Positions 1-9,785 are shown, counted from the stretch's first letter. The stretch: 64,000 nucleotides of DNA from Paracoccaceae bacterium (GCA_003567315.1 PWZT01000099.1:35711-99710); one strand, 5' to 3'. Numbers and translations: made by a program. Notes: a model not told the origin generated them from the letters alone.

Positions 1-128
1 CCCGCGCAATCGGTTACGACCTCCAGCCCGGCCGCGCGCGCCTTGGCACGAAACACGCCATGCGCGGTAGGTGAGCGGCAGATATTGCCAAGGCAGACGA
101 ACAGCACGCGCACAGGAGTCTGGGTCAT
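1..128 (-). CDS. Low-molecular-weight protein tyrosine phosphatase, N-terminal fragment
   Basis: About 42 N-terminal residues are visible; the gene runs off the left edge. The start ATG (minus strand, ending at 128) is followed by VRVLFVCLGNICRSPTAHG. This contains the C-x4-N-x-C-R-S-P P-loop of low-molecular-weight protein tyrosine phosphatases (CLGNICRSPT), which carries the nucleophilic cysteine and the phosphate-binding arginine. Such enzymes are cytoplasmic phosphatases; related arsenate reductases share the loop, so the substrate is not decided. No clear Shine-Dalgarno sequence was seen. Confidence 0.85.
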   Translation of the reverse strand, partial: MTQTPVRVLFVCLGNICRSPTAHGVFRAKARAAGLEVVTDCA

Positions 129-176
129 GGTAAGGCGCTGCAAAGGGCCGCAGATGCGACCCTTTGCCCTTGCGTG

Positions 177-668
177 TCAATCATGCGAATGGCCGTGCGA
201 GTGCCCATGAGAGTGGTCATGCCCGTGCGCGGGCATGCGCTCCAGATCCACCGGAATGGTGATTTCAACCTCCGCGCCGTCCTCGAGCATCAGCGTAACG
301 ATAAAGTCATCGCCATGCTCCATCGCGCGGGTCAGGCCGAGAAACATCAGATGGTCGCCCCCGCGCTCGAGGCTGTATTCACCGCCCGCCGGGATAGTAA
401 AGCCTTCTTCGACCTCGACCATGCGCATCACACCCGCATCATCCTCGATATGCGTGTGCAACTCCACACGCTGCGCGATATCCGAGCTCGCGCCGATGAT
501 GCGGCAGTCCTCGTCGCCCGGATTGGCGAGCATCATGAAAGCCGCGCCCGATTGCGACATCGCCGTCGAGGCGCGGGCATAGGGATCCATGACCTGAAGC
601 CCGTCGCAGGCAAGCGCGGGCAGGGCGAAACTGGCCGCGAAGGCGGCAGGCAAAACGATACGTTTCAT
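177..668 (-). CDS. PCu(A)C-type periplasmic copper chaperone
   Basis: Protein of 163 residues with an N-terminal signal peptide (MKRIVLPAAFAASFALPALA) and a PCu(A)C fold. The core has the family sequence pattern DPYARAS..., GAAFMMLANPG, VELHTHIEDDAGVMRM and GGDHLMFLGL, whose His and Met residues form the H(M)x10MxxM-like Cu(I) site. The C-terminus is a histidine-rich tail (HGHDHSHGHSHGHSHD) that probably binds extra metal. These proteins bring copper to the CuA/CuB centres of cytochrome oxidase in the periplasm. The start at 668 is preferred to an in-frame upstream codon at 728 because it begins the signal peptide. The DUF2946-like gene lies just upstream, a common pairing in copper loci. Confidence 0.88.
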   Translation of the reverse strand: MKRIVLPAAFAASFALPALACDGLQVMDPYARASTAMSQSGAAFMMLANPGDEDCRIIGASSDIAQRVELHTHIEDDAGVMRMVEVEEGFTIPAGGEYSLERGGDHLMFLGLTRAMEHGDDFIVTLMLEDGAEVEITIPVDLERMPAHGHDHSHGHSHGHSHD

Positions 669-705
669 AGGGTATGTCCTTGTCCGAGATGAATTGATAG
701 GTGCC

Positions 706-1056
706 TCAGACAGGCAATGGCGGACCACGGCTTTCGGCCCAGAGCCCGGCAGACGCCCCGCACCATAGCGCGGTTTTTTGCGGGTATGGCCGCGCGGATG
801 GGGGCTGAACCACGGGCAGTATGGCAGGCGCGCCTGGAAGCGCGGCGAGCGTGAGAACGCAGTCAGGGCAGGGCAGGCTCTGCTCTACCGGGTTGCCATC
901 GGCATCGAGCGTGACGCGCACCAGGCCGTAGCCTGTGCAGATGACCATGCTGTGCGCACCATGCGCCGCGTGACGAGCCTGCGCGTGCGGCACGCTCGCC
1001 AGCGCCACAATCAGCGCCAGCGCAATGGTGGCATATTTCCGCAGGAACCCCGTCAT
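706..1056 (-). CDS. DUF2946-like secreted small protein
   Basis: Small protein of about 116 residues with a signal peptide ending near HAQA, then HAAHGAHSMVICTGYGLVRVTLDADG and a CPDC motif. The His cluster and paired cysteines resemble the DUF2946 family, often found beside PCu(A)C copper chaperones and TonB-type copper receptors. The frame overlaps only the rejected upstream extension of the PCu(A)C gene, so the two are probably co-transcribed. An alternative ATG lies at 1074. A copper-related role is inferred from context; the function is not established. Confidence 0.6.
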   Translation of the reverse strand: MTGFLRKYATIALALIVALASVPHAQARHAAHGAHSMVICTGYGLVRVTLDADGNPVEQSLPCPDCVLTLAALPGAPAILPVVQPPSARPYPQKTALWCGASAGLWAESRGPPLPV

Positions 1057-1102
1057 GGGCAATCTTCTAGCCATTTCCGCACGCGTGGCATAGCAGAGTT
1101 TG

Positions 1103-1717
1103 TCACGGAACCATGCGCTTTATTGCCGCCACATGCGAAAGCTGCGCGCCTGCGGCCGCATCTGCGAGGGCCAGAGTCGCGGGCATCAGCTCTTCCGCGG
1201 GCACGATCCTGTCGACAAGCCCCCAGTCGCGCGCTTCCTCGGCCGCGATTTTTGCGCCTGCCATCAGGATCATCTTGGCGCGGGCCGGACCGACAAGCGC
1301 GCTCAGGCGCCCCGGATCTGATGGTTGCGGCAGGAAGCCCAGCTTTGCGACCGGGTAGAAGAATTTCGCTTCCGCCACGCAAAGCCGCAGATCGCAGGCC
1401 AGCGCCATGCCGAAAGCGCCCCCGGCCAGGGTGCCGTTCAGCGCCGCAATGGTCAGGCACTCAGCGCGCGCGATGCGGCTTGAGAGTTCCTCCCACAGCC
1501 CCGAGGTCGCAAGCCCTGTGCGCGCTTCCTCCAGATCCGCCCCGGCGCTGAACACGCGCCCCATGCCTGTCAGGATCAGCACCCGCGCCTGTGCCTGCGT
1601 CGCGGCATCGACTGCATGGCAGAGCGCGCGCAACATTTCGGCGGTGAGCGAATTGGCCTTGTCAGGCCGGTCCAGCGTCAGGGTCCAGATACCGGCGTCG
1701 CGCGCGACCCGGATCAT
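1103..1717 (-). CDS. Enoyl-CoA hydratase/isomerase family protein
   Basis: Protein of 204 residues with crotonase-fold motifs: GRVFSAGADLEEAR (first oxyanion-hole and CoA-binding segment, residues about 51-66) and ALNGTLAGGAFGMALACDLRL (second oxyanion segment, about 92-113). Expected activity is hydration or isomerisation of an acyl-CoA ester. It is shorter than the usual 255-260 residues, ending soon after the DRIVPAEEL region, so the C-terminal trimerisation helices are reduced. Its ATG overlaps the TGA of the upstream SDR gene (ATGA), indicating translational coupling and a possible shared lipid pathway. The substrate is unknown. Confidence 0.8.
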   Translation of the reverse strand: MIRVARDAGIWTLTLDRPDKANSLTAEMLRALCHAVDAATQAQARVLILTGMGRVFSAGADLEEARTGLATSGLWEELSSRIARAECLTIAALNGTLAGGAFGMALACDLRLCVAEAKFFYPVAKLGFLPQPSDPGRLSALVGPARAKMILMAGAKIAAEEARDWGLVDRIVPAEELMPATLALADAAAGAQLSHVAAIKRMVP

Positions 1718-2475
1718 GCGGCAAGCCCGATCCGGCGGCGGACCGCTTCATCGCGCAGGGATACCTCGCGCCCGACATGATCATCAGCATCGGGCGTGCA
1801 CATCCACATCAGTGCCTTCGCGGGCCAGTCGGGCGGGATATGGGCCGACCAGTCAAGCTGGCTGACCGCATTGATCCCGCTGGCCTTGATGGTGCGCTGC
1901 ATCTCGGTCGCGACTGTGCCCGGTGAGAGGCTCATCACCCGCACCCCGCGCCCCCGCGCCTCGATATCGCCGACGCGGGTCAGCATCCACGCACCGGCCT
2001 TGGAACTGCAATAGGCGCCCCAGCCTTCCAGCGGGTTATGCGCCGCACCAGAGCCGACCGTGATGATCGTGCCGCTGCGCTGCGCCTGCATGACAGGCAA
2101 GGCGGCCCGCAGCCCGTGCAGAACGCCCTTGAGGTTGATATCGATCAGCCGCCCGAACTCTGCAGGATCCACGCTTGTCAGCGGCGCGATCGGTTCGATC
2201 ACCCCGGCATTGTTGATCAGCACATCGAGCCGCCCGAACTCTGCCTGCATCTGCGCGACGACCTGCTCGAAGGCAGCGAAATCGGCCACATCGCAGGGCA
2301 GGGCCAGCGCGCCAGTCTCCCCGGCCAACGCCTCCAGCGCGTCGCGGCTGCGCGCGGTGATGCCCACATGCGCCCCGGCATGCGCAAAGGCGCGCGCGGC
2401 TTCCATCCCGATCCCGCGGCTCGCGCCGGTGATCAGCACTGCCTTGCCTGCAAGGCTGCTTGCGTCGAATGTCAT
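1714..2475 (-). CDS. SDR family oxidoreductase
   Basis: Short-chain dehydrogenase/reductase of 253 residues. It has the cofactor motif TGASRGIG near the N-terminus, NNAG in the middle and the catalytic Y-x3-K as YCSSK with an upstream Ser (VGSGAA). It probably reduces or oxidises a hydroxy/keto substrate with NAD(P). The ATG at 2475 follows a GAGGAG ribosome site; an in-frame GTG at 2484 is the alternative. It starts about a dozen bases after the tamB stop and overlaps the enoyl-CoA hydratase by 4 nt, so tamA-tamB-SDR-hydratase may be one transcript. The substrate cannot be named. Confidence 0.85.
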   Translation of the reverse strand: MTFDASSLAGKAVLITGASRGIGMEAARAFAHAGAHVGITARSRDALEALAGETGALALPCDVADFAAFEQVVAQMQAEFGRLDVLINNAGVIEPIAPLTSVDPAEFGRLIDINLKGVLHGLRAALPVMQAQRSGTIITVGSGAAHNPLEGWGAYCSSKAGAWMLTRVGDIEARGRGVRVMSLSPGTVATEMQRTIKASGINAVSQLDWSAHIPPDWPAKALMWMCTPDADDHVGREVSLRDEAVRRRIGLAA

Positions 2476-2487
2476 GCGCCCCACTCC

Positions 2488-5400
2488 TCAATAGTCGCGT
2501 TCGAAAAACAACCCGACGCCCGCGCGCCCTTCGTTATCCACCCGGCCCCGCGCTGTCACGGAAGGCGAGAGATCGATATTTATCGAAACCTCGCTGCTCC
2601 CCTGCGGGCTGACCTCGACATCCGTGTAGATGTTTTCTGTCAGATACCGGCCCAACCGAACCGAGGTTTCGCCATCTTCATCCGTGCGCACATCCAGATC
2701 GTCGAGCCCGATATTGCGCCGCACGCGCTCCAGCACGCCCTCCCCGCGCCCGGACAGTGTGGCCAGCGAAGAGGCAAGCTGCGCGGCCTGAAACAGCGAC
2801 AGGGTTTCGAACCCCCGTCCGAATAGCAGAAGCGATACAACTTCCTCCTCGGGCAGCGGCGGCATGGATTCGAAGCGGATCTCGGGTGCATCCGCGCGCC
2901 CTTCCAGCACAATCTGCGCCGTGACCCCATCGCGCTCGGTCGAAGCGACGAGCCGCACGAAAGGGACCAGATCGCCCTGAAGGCTGGCAAAACCCTCGTT
3001 CAGCGTGAAGCGGTTGCCCAGAAGGTCGAGACGTCCGCGTACCAGCCCGAACTGGCCAATGGGGATCACATCTGCTGTGGTCCCCGTCAGCCGCAATGAC
3101 CCCCCAAGCTCTGCATCCAGCCCGCGCCCGCGAATGAAAACGCGATTGGGCGCGTCGATGGTCAGATCCAGCGACGCCGGCGTTCGCGTGCGCCCATGCG
3201 TTTCGCCTGCAAAGATCCCCGCGCGGTCCCGCGTGCGCCGCGCGCCGGGGCTTTCGCCGACATGGCGGATATTGGGCGGGATATAACCGCTCGTGGCTAG
3301 CCCGACGCGCGGGATGCGCAATTCGGTGCGATCCAGCGTCAGCCCGCCGCTGATGTTCGGGCCTTCGGTCAGCACGCCGGAGATCGCGACATTGCCCGAC
3401 ACTTGCGTCTCGAAAAGCTGCGGGTCGATGATGCGCAACCTTGTCAGCGTCGCGCTCAGATCACCCGTAATCGGCGGGCCAAGATTGATATCGCCGTCCA
3501 GCGCGACCCGCCCCCCATTGGCTGAGCGCCCGTTGACATCGATACCGACCCGCGTGCCCGCAATCTGCGCTTGCGCGGCGACATCCGTCAGGCGGATATT
3601 CTGCTGTGGTAGCACGACTGTGACATTGCTGGCCTGCGCCTGCCCGCTGAGGGAGCTGAGATCGAGCGGGCCATTGAGCGTGACATCGAATTCCGCAGGC
3701 CCCTGGATCGAGCGCGGCTCCAGCCGTGGATTGATGAGCGCCAGATCAGTGCCGCCCCGCGCGCGCAGATTGCCGCGCAGATCCGGTGTTATCGTGCCAT
3801 CGACCCGCGCATTGAACCCCGCAGGCCCGCCAAGCGTCAGATCCAGCGCATAGGCATCGCCCGTGTCCCGCGCTGTACCTGCGACCGTGACCGCGCCGGG
3901 AATGCCCGGCACGATGGCCGCAAGCGAGGCGAGCCGCGCATCGAGCGTGAGCGAGGGGCGGCCATCCACGAGCGTGCCGCTGACATCGGCGTTGAGCTGC
4001 GGGCCACTCAGCGTAAGCCGCTCGAGCAGGATATCCTCGGGGCGTTGCGTCACGGCGGCGTTCAGCCGGTGCGTGCCCGCGAGCAACCCGTCTGCCGCCT
4101 CATTGCCCAGCCGGAGATTGTTCGCCTCGGCCTCCAGCCGCACGCGCCGGGTCTCACCCTCTTCGCGCAGCCGCGCATCAGCGGTGATGCGCCCGCCGAA
4201 ACCGGGCCGGATTGCGCCCAGATTGGGCAGCACTGTCCGCACATCCAGCCGCGAGGCGCCGGGATCGAAGCGACCATCCGCGCCAAGCTGCACGGCCGCG
4301 TTTTCCACGCGCAGCGCCTCGAGATCAAACGCCAACCCATCGCGCTGGCCTTCGATACTCAGCCGGGTCTCCCCACGCAGCAGGCGATTCGCGTCTTCCT
4401 GACCGACTGTCAGATCCCGCGCGACGGCCTCTATGGTCAGGCGCTCGCGGTCCAGCGGCCCCTGCACCGCAAGCTGCGCATCAAGCGCCCCGCCGAAGGC
4501 CCCGCCCAGCACCGAGAGATCGGAGAAGTCGAGATCGCCGCGCAGATTGACGGTTTCATCAGCAAACTGACCGCGCAGGACAGCGCGCAATGTGCGTGCG
4601 GTCGCCTCAAGCTGGCGCAGCTCGATCTCGCCATCCGCCCCGCGCGCGTCAATCGTGATCTGGCTGCGCCCGGCCAGCAGCAGGTCGACCTCGGTCTGAT
4701 CGATTGTCAGATCCTGCCCGGCGATTTCGGCCTCGACACTGAAGCGGTCGCGCTCTGGTCCTGCGGTCGCATCGACCCGTGTCTCCACGCTGCCGGACAG
4801 ATCGCGCCCCGCCAGCGTGGACAGGCGCGAAACATCGCGGAAATTCGCCTGCGCATTGGCGGATACGACACCATCGTCAAGCTGGGCGCGCCCGTTAAGC
4901 TCATAGTCGCGCCCCTCGATCTGGAAGCCCGGCACCAGAAACGGGCGACCTTCGCGCCAGATCACCGCAAGCGATCCCGAGACCGCCGGTCCAAGCGCCT
5001 CGTTCAGACCGGGGTCGGCGGCTTGCAGCCCCAGCGCCGAAAAGTCGATCAGCGCGTCGACCACGTCGATGTTGTCACCGAAGCCCTCCGAACTGATTTG
5101 CCCGATCCCGTCCACCGACAGGCTTTCGACACGAAAATCCTCATTGTCGAAGCCCAGAAGGTCGAGCTTCAATTCCCAGTCCTGACTGACAGAGGCATCG
5201 AAAGCGAGTTTCAGATCGGCCGTATCAATGCTGGTGCGCGCGCCCGCCACAGGCAGCAGCACGCGCGATCCGTCGCGCGCCGCGACCTCACCTTCCAGGT
5301 TGATCAGTTCGGGCAGCCGATCCGCACCAATCCGCACCCGCCCGGTCAGCCCCAGTTTTTCAGTGCGGATCGAGAGTTCATCAAGCGAGAGCGCCCCATC

Positions 5401-6348
5401 CTCGAACCGCCGCGCTTCGGTCCGCAAGCGGCTGTCATCGCCGAAAAACGCGTGGAAATCTTCGTCCAGCAGCGGGCGCAGATCGCCCGAGAGGTCGAGC
5501 GAAATCGCCTGCGCGACGCCCGGCAGCGCGGTCTGCAATTCGAACTGCCCCTCGACGCGCGGCGTATCATCGGTCGCAAGGGTGATGTCGGCCGCGAAAT
5601 TCTCGATCGGCCCTTCGCCCTGCACGGTCAGCGCGGCCGAGGGCGCATCGGGGATGTCGAGTAGAGTGACAGCAAGCCCGCCCGGGTCTTCTTCCAGCGC
5701 CAGATCGAGGCTGAGGATCCGCGTTTCATTTGAAAAAGCGCCCTCCAAACGGAATTCGCCTGCCAGATCGCCAAGCCGCTCGATGCGTAAATTCGCATCT
5801 CCGGCGCCATCGGCGAGCGCCGCAGAGCCTGTGACCCGCGCGCGAAACTCCTCGCCCAGGAAATCTTCGCCAAGCACGACTTCATCCAGTTGCAGTGCAC
5901 CAATCCGAACCGAGACAGGCAACTCGGGCAACTCGAATTCGGGCAGGCTGAACAACTCCCCGCTTTCGTCTGCAGGCGCATCACTCACGGGTGGGCGAAG
6001 CACTGTCAGCCTCTGCGCCGAGATCTCGGCAATCTCGATCCGGCGCTGCAACACGGCCGAGCGGTTCCATTGCAGCGCGGCATCCTCGATCAGAAGCCAG
6101 ACGCCCTCGTCATCCTCCACGCTCAAGGTCTCGAAGGTCGCGCGCGAGGACAGCGCCCCGCGAAAGCCCGTGATGGTCACATCGCGCCCTGCATCCGACA
6201 GGCTGTCCTGCAGCAGGCGGGTCAGGAAACCCGCGTCGCTTTCGCCAGAGCCCGGCAATAAATTGCGCAAGCCCTGCGCGTGGATGGGCGTTGTCAGGAT
6301 CAGAAGGGCGGCGATGCACCAGCCCATGATATTGCGAATATCGCGCAT
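2488..6348 (-). CDS. tamB: Translocation and assembly module protein TamB
   Basis: Large protein of 1286 residues with an N-terminal hydrophobic anchor/signal (WCIAALLILTTPIHA), a long beta-rich middle of repeated beta-strand blocks (DLRLN, GGRVALDGDINLG and similar), and a C-terminal DUF490/TamB domain (about residues 950-1286) ending RDY. TamB is an inner-membrane-anchored periplasm-spanning protein that works with TamA in outer-membrane protein insertion and phospholipid transport. The length suits the family (roughly 1250-1450). The start codon overlaps the tamA stop by one base, which fixes the start and shows the pair is coupled. Confidence 0.95.
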   Translation of the reverse strand: MRDIRNIMGWCIAALLILTTPIHAQGLRNLLPGSGESDAGFLTRLLQDSLSDAGRDVTITGFRGALSSRATFETLSVEDDEGVWLLIEDAALQWNRSAVLQRRIEIAEISAQRLTVLRPPVSDAPADESGELFSLPEFELPELPVSVRIGALQLDEVVLGEDFLGEEFRARVTGSAALADGAGDANLRIERLGDLAGEFRLEGAFSNETRILSLDLALEEDPGGLAVTLLDIPDAPSAALTVQGEGPIENFAADITLATDDTPRVEGQFELQTALPGVAQAISLDLSGDLRPLLDEDFHAFFGDDSRLRTEARRFEDGALSLDELSIRTEKLGLTGRVRIGADRLPELINLEGEVAARDGSRVLLPVAGARTSIDTADLKLAFDASVSQDWELKLDLLGFDNEDFRVESLSVDGIGQISSEGFGDNIDVVDALIDFSALGLQAADPGLNEALGPAVSGSLAVIWREGRPFLVPGFQIEGRDYELNGRAQLDDGVVSANAQANFRDVSRLSTLAGRDLSGSVETRVDATAGPERDRFSVEAEIAGQDLTIDQTEVDLLLAGRSQITIDARGADGEIELRQLEATARTLRAVLRGQFADETVNLRGDLDFSDLSVLGGAFGGALDAQLAVQGPLDRERLTIEAVARDLTVGQEDANRLLRGETRLSIEGQRDGLAFDLEALRVENAAVQLGADGRFDPGASRLDVRTVLPNLGAIRPGFGGRITADARLREEGETRRVRLEAEANNLRLGNEAADGLLAGTHRLNAAVTQRPEDILLERLTLSGPQLNADVSGTLVDGRPSLTLDARLASLAAIVPGIPGAVTVAGTARDTGDAYALDLTLGGPAGFNARVDGTITPDLRGNLRARGGTDLALINPRLEPRSIQGPAEFDVTLNGPLDLSSLSGQAQASNVTVVLPQQNIRLTDVAAQAQIAGTRVGIDVNGRSANGGRVALDGDINLGPPITGDLSATLTRLRIIDPQLFETQVSGNVAISGVLTEGPNISGGLTLDRTELRIPRVGLATSGYIPPNIRHVGESPGARRTRDRAGIFAGETHGRTRTPASLDLTIDAPNRVFIRGRGLDAELGGSLRLTGTTADVIPIGQFGLVRGRLDLLGNRFTLNEGFASLQGDLVPFVRLVASTERDGVTAQIVLEGRADAPEIRFESMPPLPEEEVVSLLLFGRGFETLSLFQAAQLASSLATLSGRGEGVLERVRRNIGLDDLDVRTDEDGETSVRLGRYLTENIYTDVEVSPQGSSEVSINIDLSPSVTARGRVDNEGRAGVGLFFERDY

Positions 6349-8165
6349 CAGAAGCTGTGCCCAATTCCCAGATAAAGTTGAATGCCGCGTCCTGTATCCC
6401 CGGCGACAGGATAGCCCAGATCGACGCGCAGTGGTCCGACAGGCGTGTCATAGCGCAGGCCCAGCCCCGCGCCTGCGTGCCAGTCCGATGCGCCCGAGAA
6501 TGGTCCATCCGAGACATAGCCCGCATCGATGAACGCAGCGACGCCGATGGTCTCGGTCGCGCGCACGCGCATTTCGGTCGAAAGCGCTGCAAATCCGCGC
6601 CCGCCCGAGCGGACACCGCCCGAGGTCACACCGAGTGACTCGAATGGCTGGCCGCGCACTGTGCCACTGCCGCCCGAGTAGAACAGCAGATCGCGCGGTG
6701 TCCGGTCCAGCGCCGCACCGAAGATCGCCCCGGCCTGAACCCGCCCCGCCAGGACCACCCCGTCATCCTGCCCGATCGCCCGGTAGGCGCGCAGATCGGC
6801 ATAGGCGCGCGCGCCGTTATCGGTGCCGCTCAGCCCCAGAAACGGCATCACTTCGCCGCGCGCAAAGAACCCGCGCGTCGGCGCGCGCATGTCATCGCGC
6901 CGGTCCCATTCCACGAAGAGCGGGAGTTGCAGCATGCGGAAATCACGACGGATGCTCAGATCCGGGCCGAAATCGGCGCGCTCCAGCAGGAAGGCTACAC
7001 CACCGCCGAAGGTTAACTCGTCACTGAAACGATGCTCCAGCCCAACCTCGACCCGCGCGCGCCGCGCCTCGTAATCATCTTCGCGATCAGTCTCGATCAG
7101 CGTCCCGAGATTGAGTGTGGTGTCGGGTGTGAAGGTCGCCGGTCGCGAGAATTCGGTCCGCAGGCGATAGTCTATCTTGCCGCTGCGTGCCCCAATACCG
7201 CTGATCGTGCCTTCAATGCGGAAGCGTTCGGCCCCGCCCAGAAGGTTGCGATGGAGCCAGAAGGCCGAAAGCTTGCCCCCGGCCTCGGTATCAATCTCGA
7301 CACCGGCCCCGATCCGCCGCAAGGGCGCTTCCACGACCGAGGCATCTATATCGAGCGTGCCATCGGGATTGGCCTCTTCGGCCTCTCGCAGCGCGACCGA
7401 GGCAAAGGTGCCCGTGCGCCGCAACCGGTCGGCGGCGCGCTGCATGTCGTCGGGCGAGAACACCTCGCCCGTGGGCAGGCCCGCGATCGCGACAATGCGA
7501 CTCGGCCGGGTGCGCTCCTGCCCGTCGGGGCGCAATTCGCCAAATCGCAGCCTTGGCCCTGGCGCGATCTGCACCGACACGTCGAGTTCGCCCGGCGGAT
7601 GGCGCGCCGTGATGTCCTCACCCGCAACATCTGCCTGCGCATGCCCTTCCGCGCGCCAGCCATCCACGGCCTCGCGCGCCGCGTCGCGGATGACAGTGCT
7701 GCGGGCAGGCTCGCCCGAGGCGAAAGCAGGCGGCAATTCCGCGCGCCGCGCCAGCGGGGCAAGCTCGGTGCGGCCAAAGGTGAAAGCGGGCCCTGGTGTG
7801 AGTTCCAGCACGATCCGGCCGATCTCTGACGGCGGGTTGAGTGGCGATATATCCGCGGCTTCACGCCCGTCGATGAGAACCGAGATCTCGGGGGCATAGA
7901 ACCCGGCCTCATAGAATATCCCGATCAACTGGCCATATTCGGCACGCGCAATCGTGAAGACCTCGAAGGCATCCTGCACGCCCTCATCGAATGCCGCGCG
8001 CAACAGCGAGGAGCGGCGTAACGCACTGCGCAGCGCGTCGTCATCGCCCTGAACATTGATCTCGAACTCCTCGAAAGCCTGCACGGGTGCAGGCTGAAAG
8101 AGTGCAGCAAAGCACAAGGCCAAGGCCGCGCAGTGCTGAAGCTTTGAGCGAAGGCACAGTTTCAC
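6348..8165 (-). CDS. tamA: Outer-membrane assembly protein TamA (BamA superfamily)
   Basis: Protein of 605 residues with a signal peptide (LALCFAALFQPAPVQA), an N-terminal POTRA region (about residues 30-260, including PGPRLRFGEL and FSPDDMQRAADRLRRTGTF) and a C-terminal 16-strand barrel of the surface antigen/Omp85 class (about 265-605). It ends in an aromatic residue (GHSF), the usual beta-barrel signature. It sits in the outer membrane and partners with TamB. It diverges from ahcY over a 180-base gap. The 605-residue size is typical of alphaproteobacterial TamA. Confidence 0.93.
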   Translation of the reverse strand: MKLCLRSKLQHCAALALCFAALFQPAPVQAFEEFEINVQGDDDALRSALRRSSLLRAAFDEGVQDAFEVFTIARAEYGQLIGIFYEAGFYAPEISVLIDGREAADISPLNPPSEIGRIVLELTPGPAFTFGRTELAPLARRAELPPAFASGEPARSTVIRDAAREAVDGWRAEGHAQADVAGEDITARHPPGELDVSVQIAPGPRLRFGELRPDGQERTRPSRIVAIAGLPTGEVFSPDDMQRAADRLRRTGTFASVALREAEEANPDGTLDIDASVVEAPLRRIGAGVEIDTEAGGKLSAFWLHRNLLGGAERFRIEGTISGIGARSGKIDYRLRTEFSRPATFTPDTTLNLGTLIETDREDDYEARRARVEVGLEHRFSDELTFGGGVAFLLERADFGPDLSIRRDFRMLQLPLFVEWDRRDDMRAPTRGFFARGEVMPFLGLSGTDNGARAYADLRAYRAIGQDDGVVLAGRVQAGAIFGAALDRTPRDLLFYSGGSGTVRGQPFESLGVTSGGVRSGGRGFAALSTEMRVRATETIGVAAFIDAGYVSDGPFSGASDWHAGAGLGLRYDTPVGPLRVDLGYPVAGDTGRGIQLYLGIGHSF

Positions 8166-8233
8166 GATGGTTCCCTTGCGAGGGCTACACGCATATTGTT
8201 ATAGCACTTTTGCAGATGCTTCCACGTGCTACA

Positions 8234-8293
8234 ACCCGAAAGCCCCGGACTGGCGCGCTCTTGCTTGCATGCGCGCCTTGTCAGCAATCGGGT
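8234..8293 (+). other. Possible structured 5' leader of ahcY
   Basis: In the tamA/ahcY intergenic region a 7-bp stem GGCGCGC/GCGCGCC (8252-8258 with 8271-8277) is enclosed by ACCCGA/TCGGGT (8234-8239 with 8288-8293). The layout suggests a small folded leader ahead of ahcY, but it lacks the known SAH-riboswitch core as far as can be seen by eye. No other feature is evident in the gap apart from AAGGACG before the start. Confidence 0.25.
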
Positions 8294-8345
8294 CGGGTGC
8301 TAGATCGCGCGACAACAAAACGAGATAGAAAAGGACGCCCGGACC

Positions 8346-9737
8346 ATGGCTCTGGACCATATGATCAAGGATATTTCACTTGCGGAATTTGGCCGCAAGG
8401 AAATCGATATCGCCGAGACTGAAATGCCGGGCCTCATGGCGCTGCGCGAAGAATACGGCGCCAGCCAGCCGTTGAAGGGCGCACGCATCGCAGGCTCGCT
8501 GCATATGACGATCCAGACAGCCGTGCTGATCGAGACCCTGAAGGCACTGGGCGCGGATGTGCGCTGGGCGTCATGCAACATCTATTCCACGCAGGACCAC
8601 GCTGCCGCAGCGATTGCAGAGGGCGGCACGCCGGTCTTTGCCGTGAAAGGCGAGACGCTGACCGAATACTGGGAATACACTGACCAGATCTTTCAGTTCC
8701 GCGAGGGCGCCAACATGATCCTCGATGATGGCGGGGATGCGACCCTCTACATATTGATGGGCGCGCGGGTCGAAGCGGGCGAGACTGACCTGATCGCCGT
8801 CCCGACCTCGGAAGAGGAAGAATGCCTCTTCGCCCAGATCCGAAAGCGTCTGGAGGCAAGCCCGGGCTGGTTCACCAAGCAGCGCGACCTGATCCAAGGT
8901 GTGAGCGAAGAGACCACCACTGGCGTGCATCGCCTCTATGAGTTGCACAAGAAGGGCATGTTGCCTTTCCCGGCGATCAATGTGAACGATTCTGTCACCA
9001 AGTCGAAATTCGACAACAAATACGGCTGCAAGGAATCGCTCGTCGATGGTATCCGCCGCGCGACCGACACGATGATGGCGGGCAAGGTCGCTGTGGTCTG
9101 CGGCTATGGCGATGTGGGAAAGGGCTCGGCGGCAAGCTTGCGCGGGGCAGGGGCGCGTGTGGTCGTGACCGAGATCGACCCGATCTGTGCATTGCAGGCC
9201 GCGATGGATGGCTATCAAGTGACGACGCTGGAAGATGTGGTCAAGACCGCTGACATTTTCATCACCACCACGGGCAACAAGGACGTCATCCGCATCGAGC
9301 ATATGCGCGAGATGAAGGATATGGCGATTGTCGGCAATATCGGACATTTCGACAATGAGATTCAGGTCGCTGCGCTGAAGAACCACAAATGGACCAATAT
9401 CAAGGACCAGGTGGATATGATCGAGATGCCCTCGGGCGCGCGGATCATCATGCTCTCGCAGGGCCGTCTGCTCAATCTCGGCAATGCCACGGGGCATCCG
9501 TCTTTCGTGATGTCGGCCTCGTTCACCAATCAGGTGCTCGCACAGATCGAACTCTGGACCAAGGGCAGCGAGTATGCGCCCGGTGTCTATATCCTGCCCA
9601 AGCATCTCGATGAAAAGGTCGCGCGCCTGCATCTGGGTCGGATCGGGGTGAAGCTGACGGAGCTGCAGAAAGATCAGGCCGATTATATCGGCGTTCCCGT
9701 TGAGGGGCCCTTCAAATCCGAGCATTACCGCTACTGA
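8346..9737 (+). CDS. ahcY: Adenosylhomocysteinase (S-adenosylhomocysteine hydrolase)
   Basis: Protein of 463 residues that reversibly splits S-adenosylhomocysteine to adenosine and homocysteine in the cytoplasm, recycling the product of methyltransferases (several here, such as CrtF, use SAM). Visible features are [18 protein letters not shown] at the substrate site, the NAD-binding motif [10 protein letters not shown], the [20 protein letters not shown] block and the family C-terminus PFKSEHYRY. Length matches the proteobacterial type. An AAGGACG ribosome site precedes the ATG. It converges on phaB with a hairpin terminator between. Confidence 0.97.
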   Translation: MALDHMIKDISLAEFGRKEIDIAETEMPGLMALREEYGASQPLKGARIAGSLHMTIQTAVLIETLKALGADVRWASCNIYSTQDHAAAAIAEGGTPVFAVKGETLTEYWEYTDQIFQFREGANMILDDGGDATLYILMGARVEAGETDLIAVPTSEEEECLFAQIRKRLEASPGWFTKQRDLIQGVSEETTTGVHRLYELHKKGMLPFPAINVNDSVTKSKFDNKYGCKESLVDGIRRATDTMMAGKVAVVCGYGDVGKGSAASLRGAGARVVVTEIDPICALQAAMDGYQVTTLEDVVKTADIFITTTGNKDVIRIEHMREMKDMAIVGNIGHFDNEIQVAALKNHKWTNIKDQVDMIEMPSGARIIMLSQGRLLNLGNATGHPSFVMSASFTNQVLAQIELWTKGSEYAPGVYILPKHLDEKVARLHLGRIGVKLTELQKDQADYIGVPVEGPFKSEHYRY

Positions 9738-9755
9738 CACGAAATGATTGCAACG

Positions 9756-9785
9756 AAAAAACCCCGGCAGCGATGCCGGGGTTTT
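9756..9785. terminator. Bidirectional intrinsic terminator between ahcY and phaB
   Basis: Stem CCCCGGC/GCCGGGG (9762-9768 with 9775-9781), six-base loop, flanked by AAAAAA on the left and TTTT on the right. It can therefore end transcription from both convergent genes. Confidence 0.9.

Noticed and set aside
4045..5664. 539-codon plus-strand frame inside tamB
   Set aside because: Antisense shadow of tamB without any recognisable domain or ribosome site.
8166..8345. SAH riboswitch before ahcY
   Set aside because: The conserved SAH-aptamer core was not found by eye, so only a weak structured-leader note is kept.
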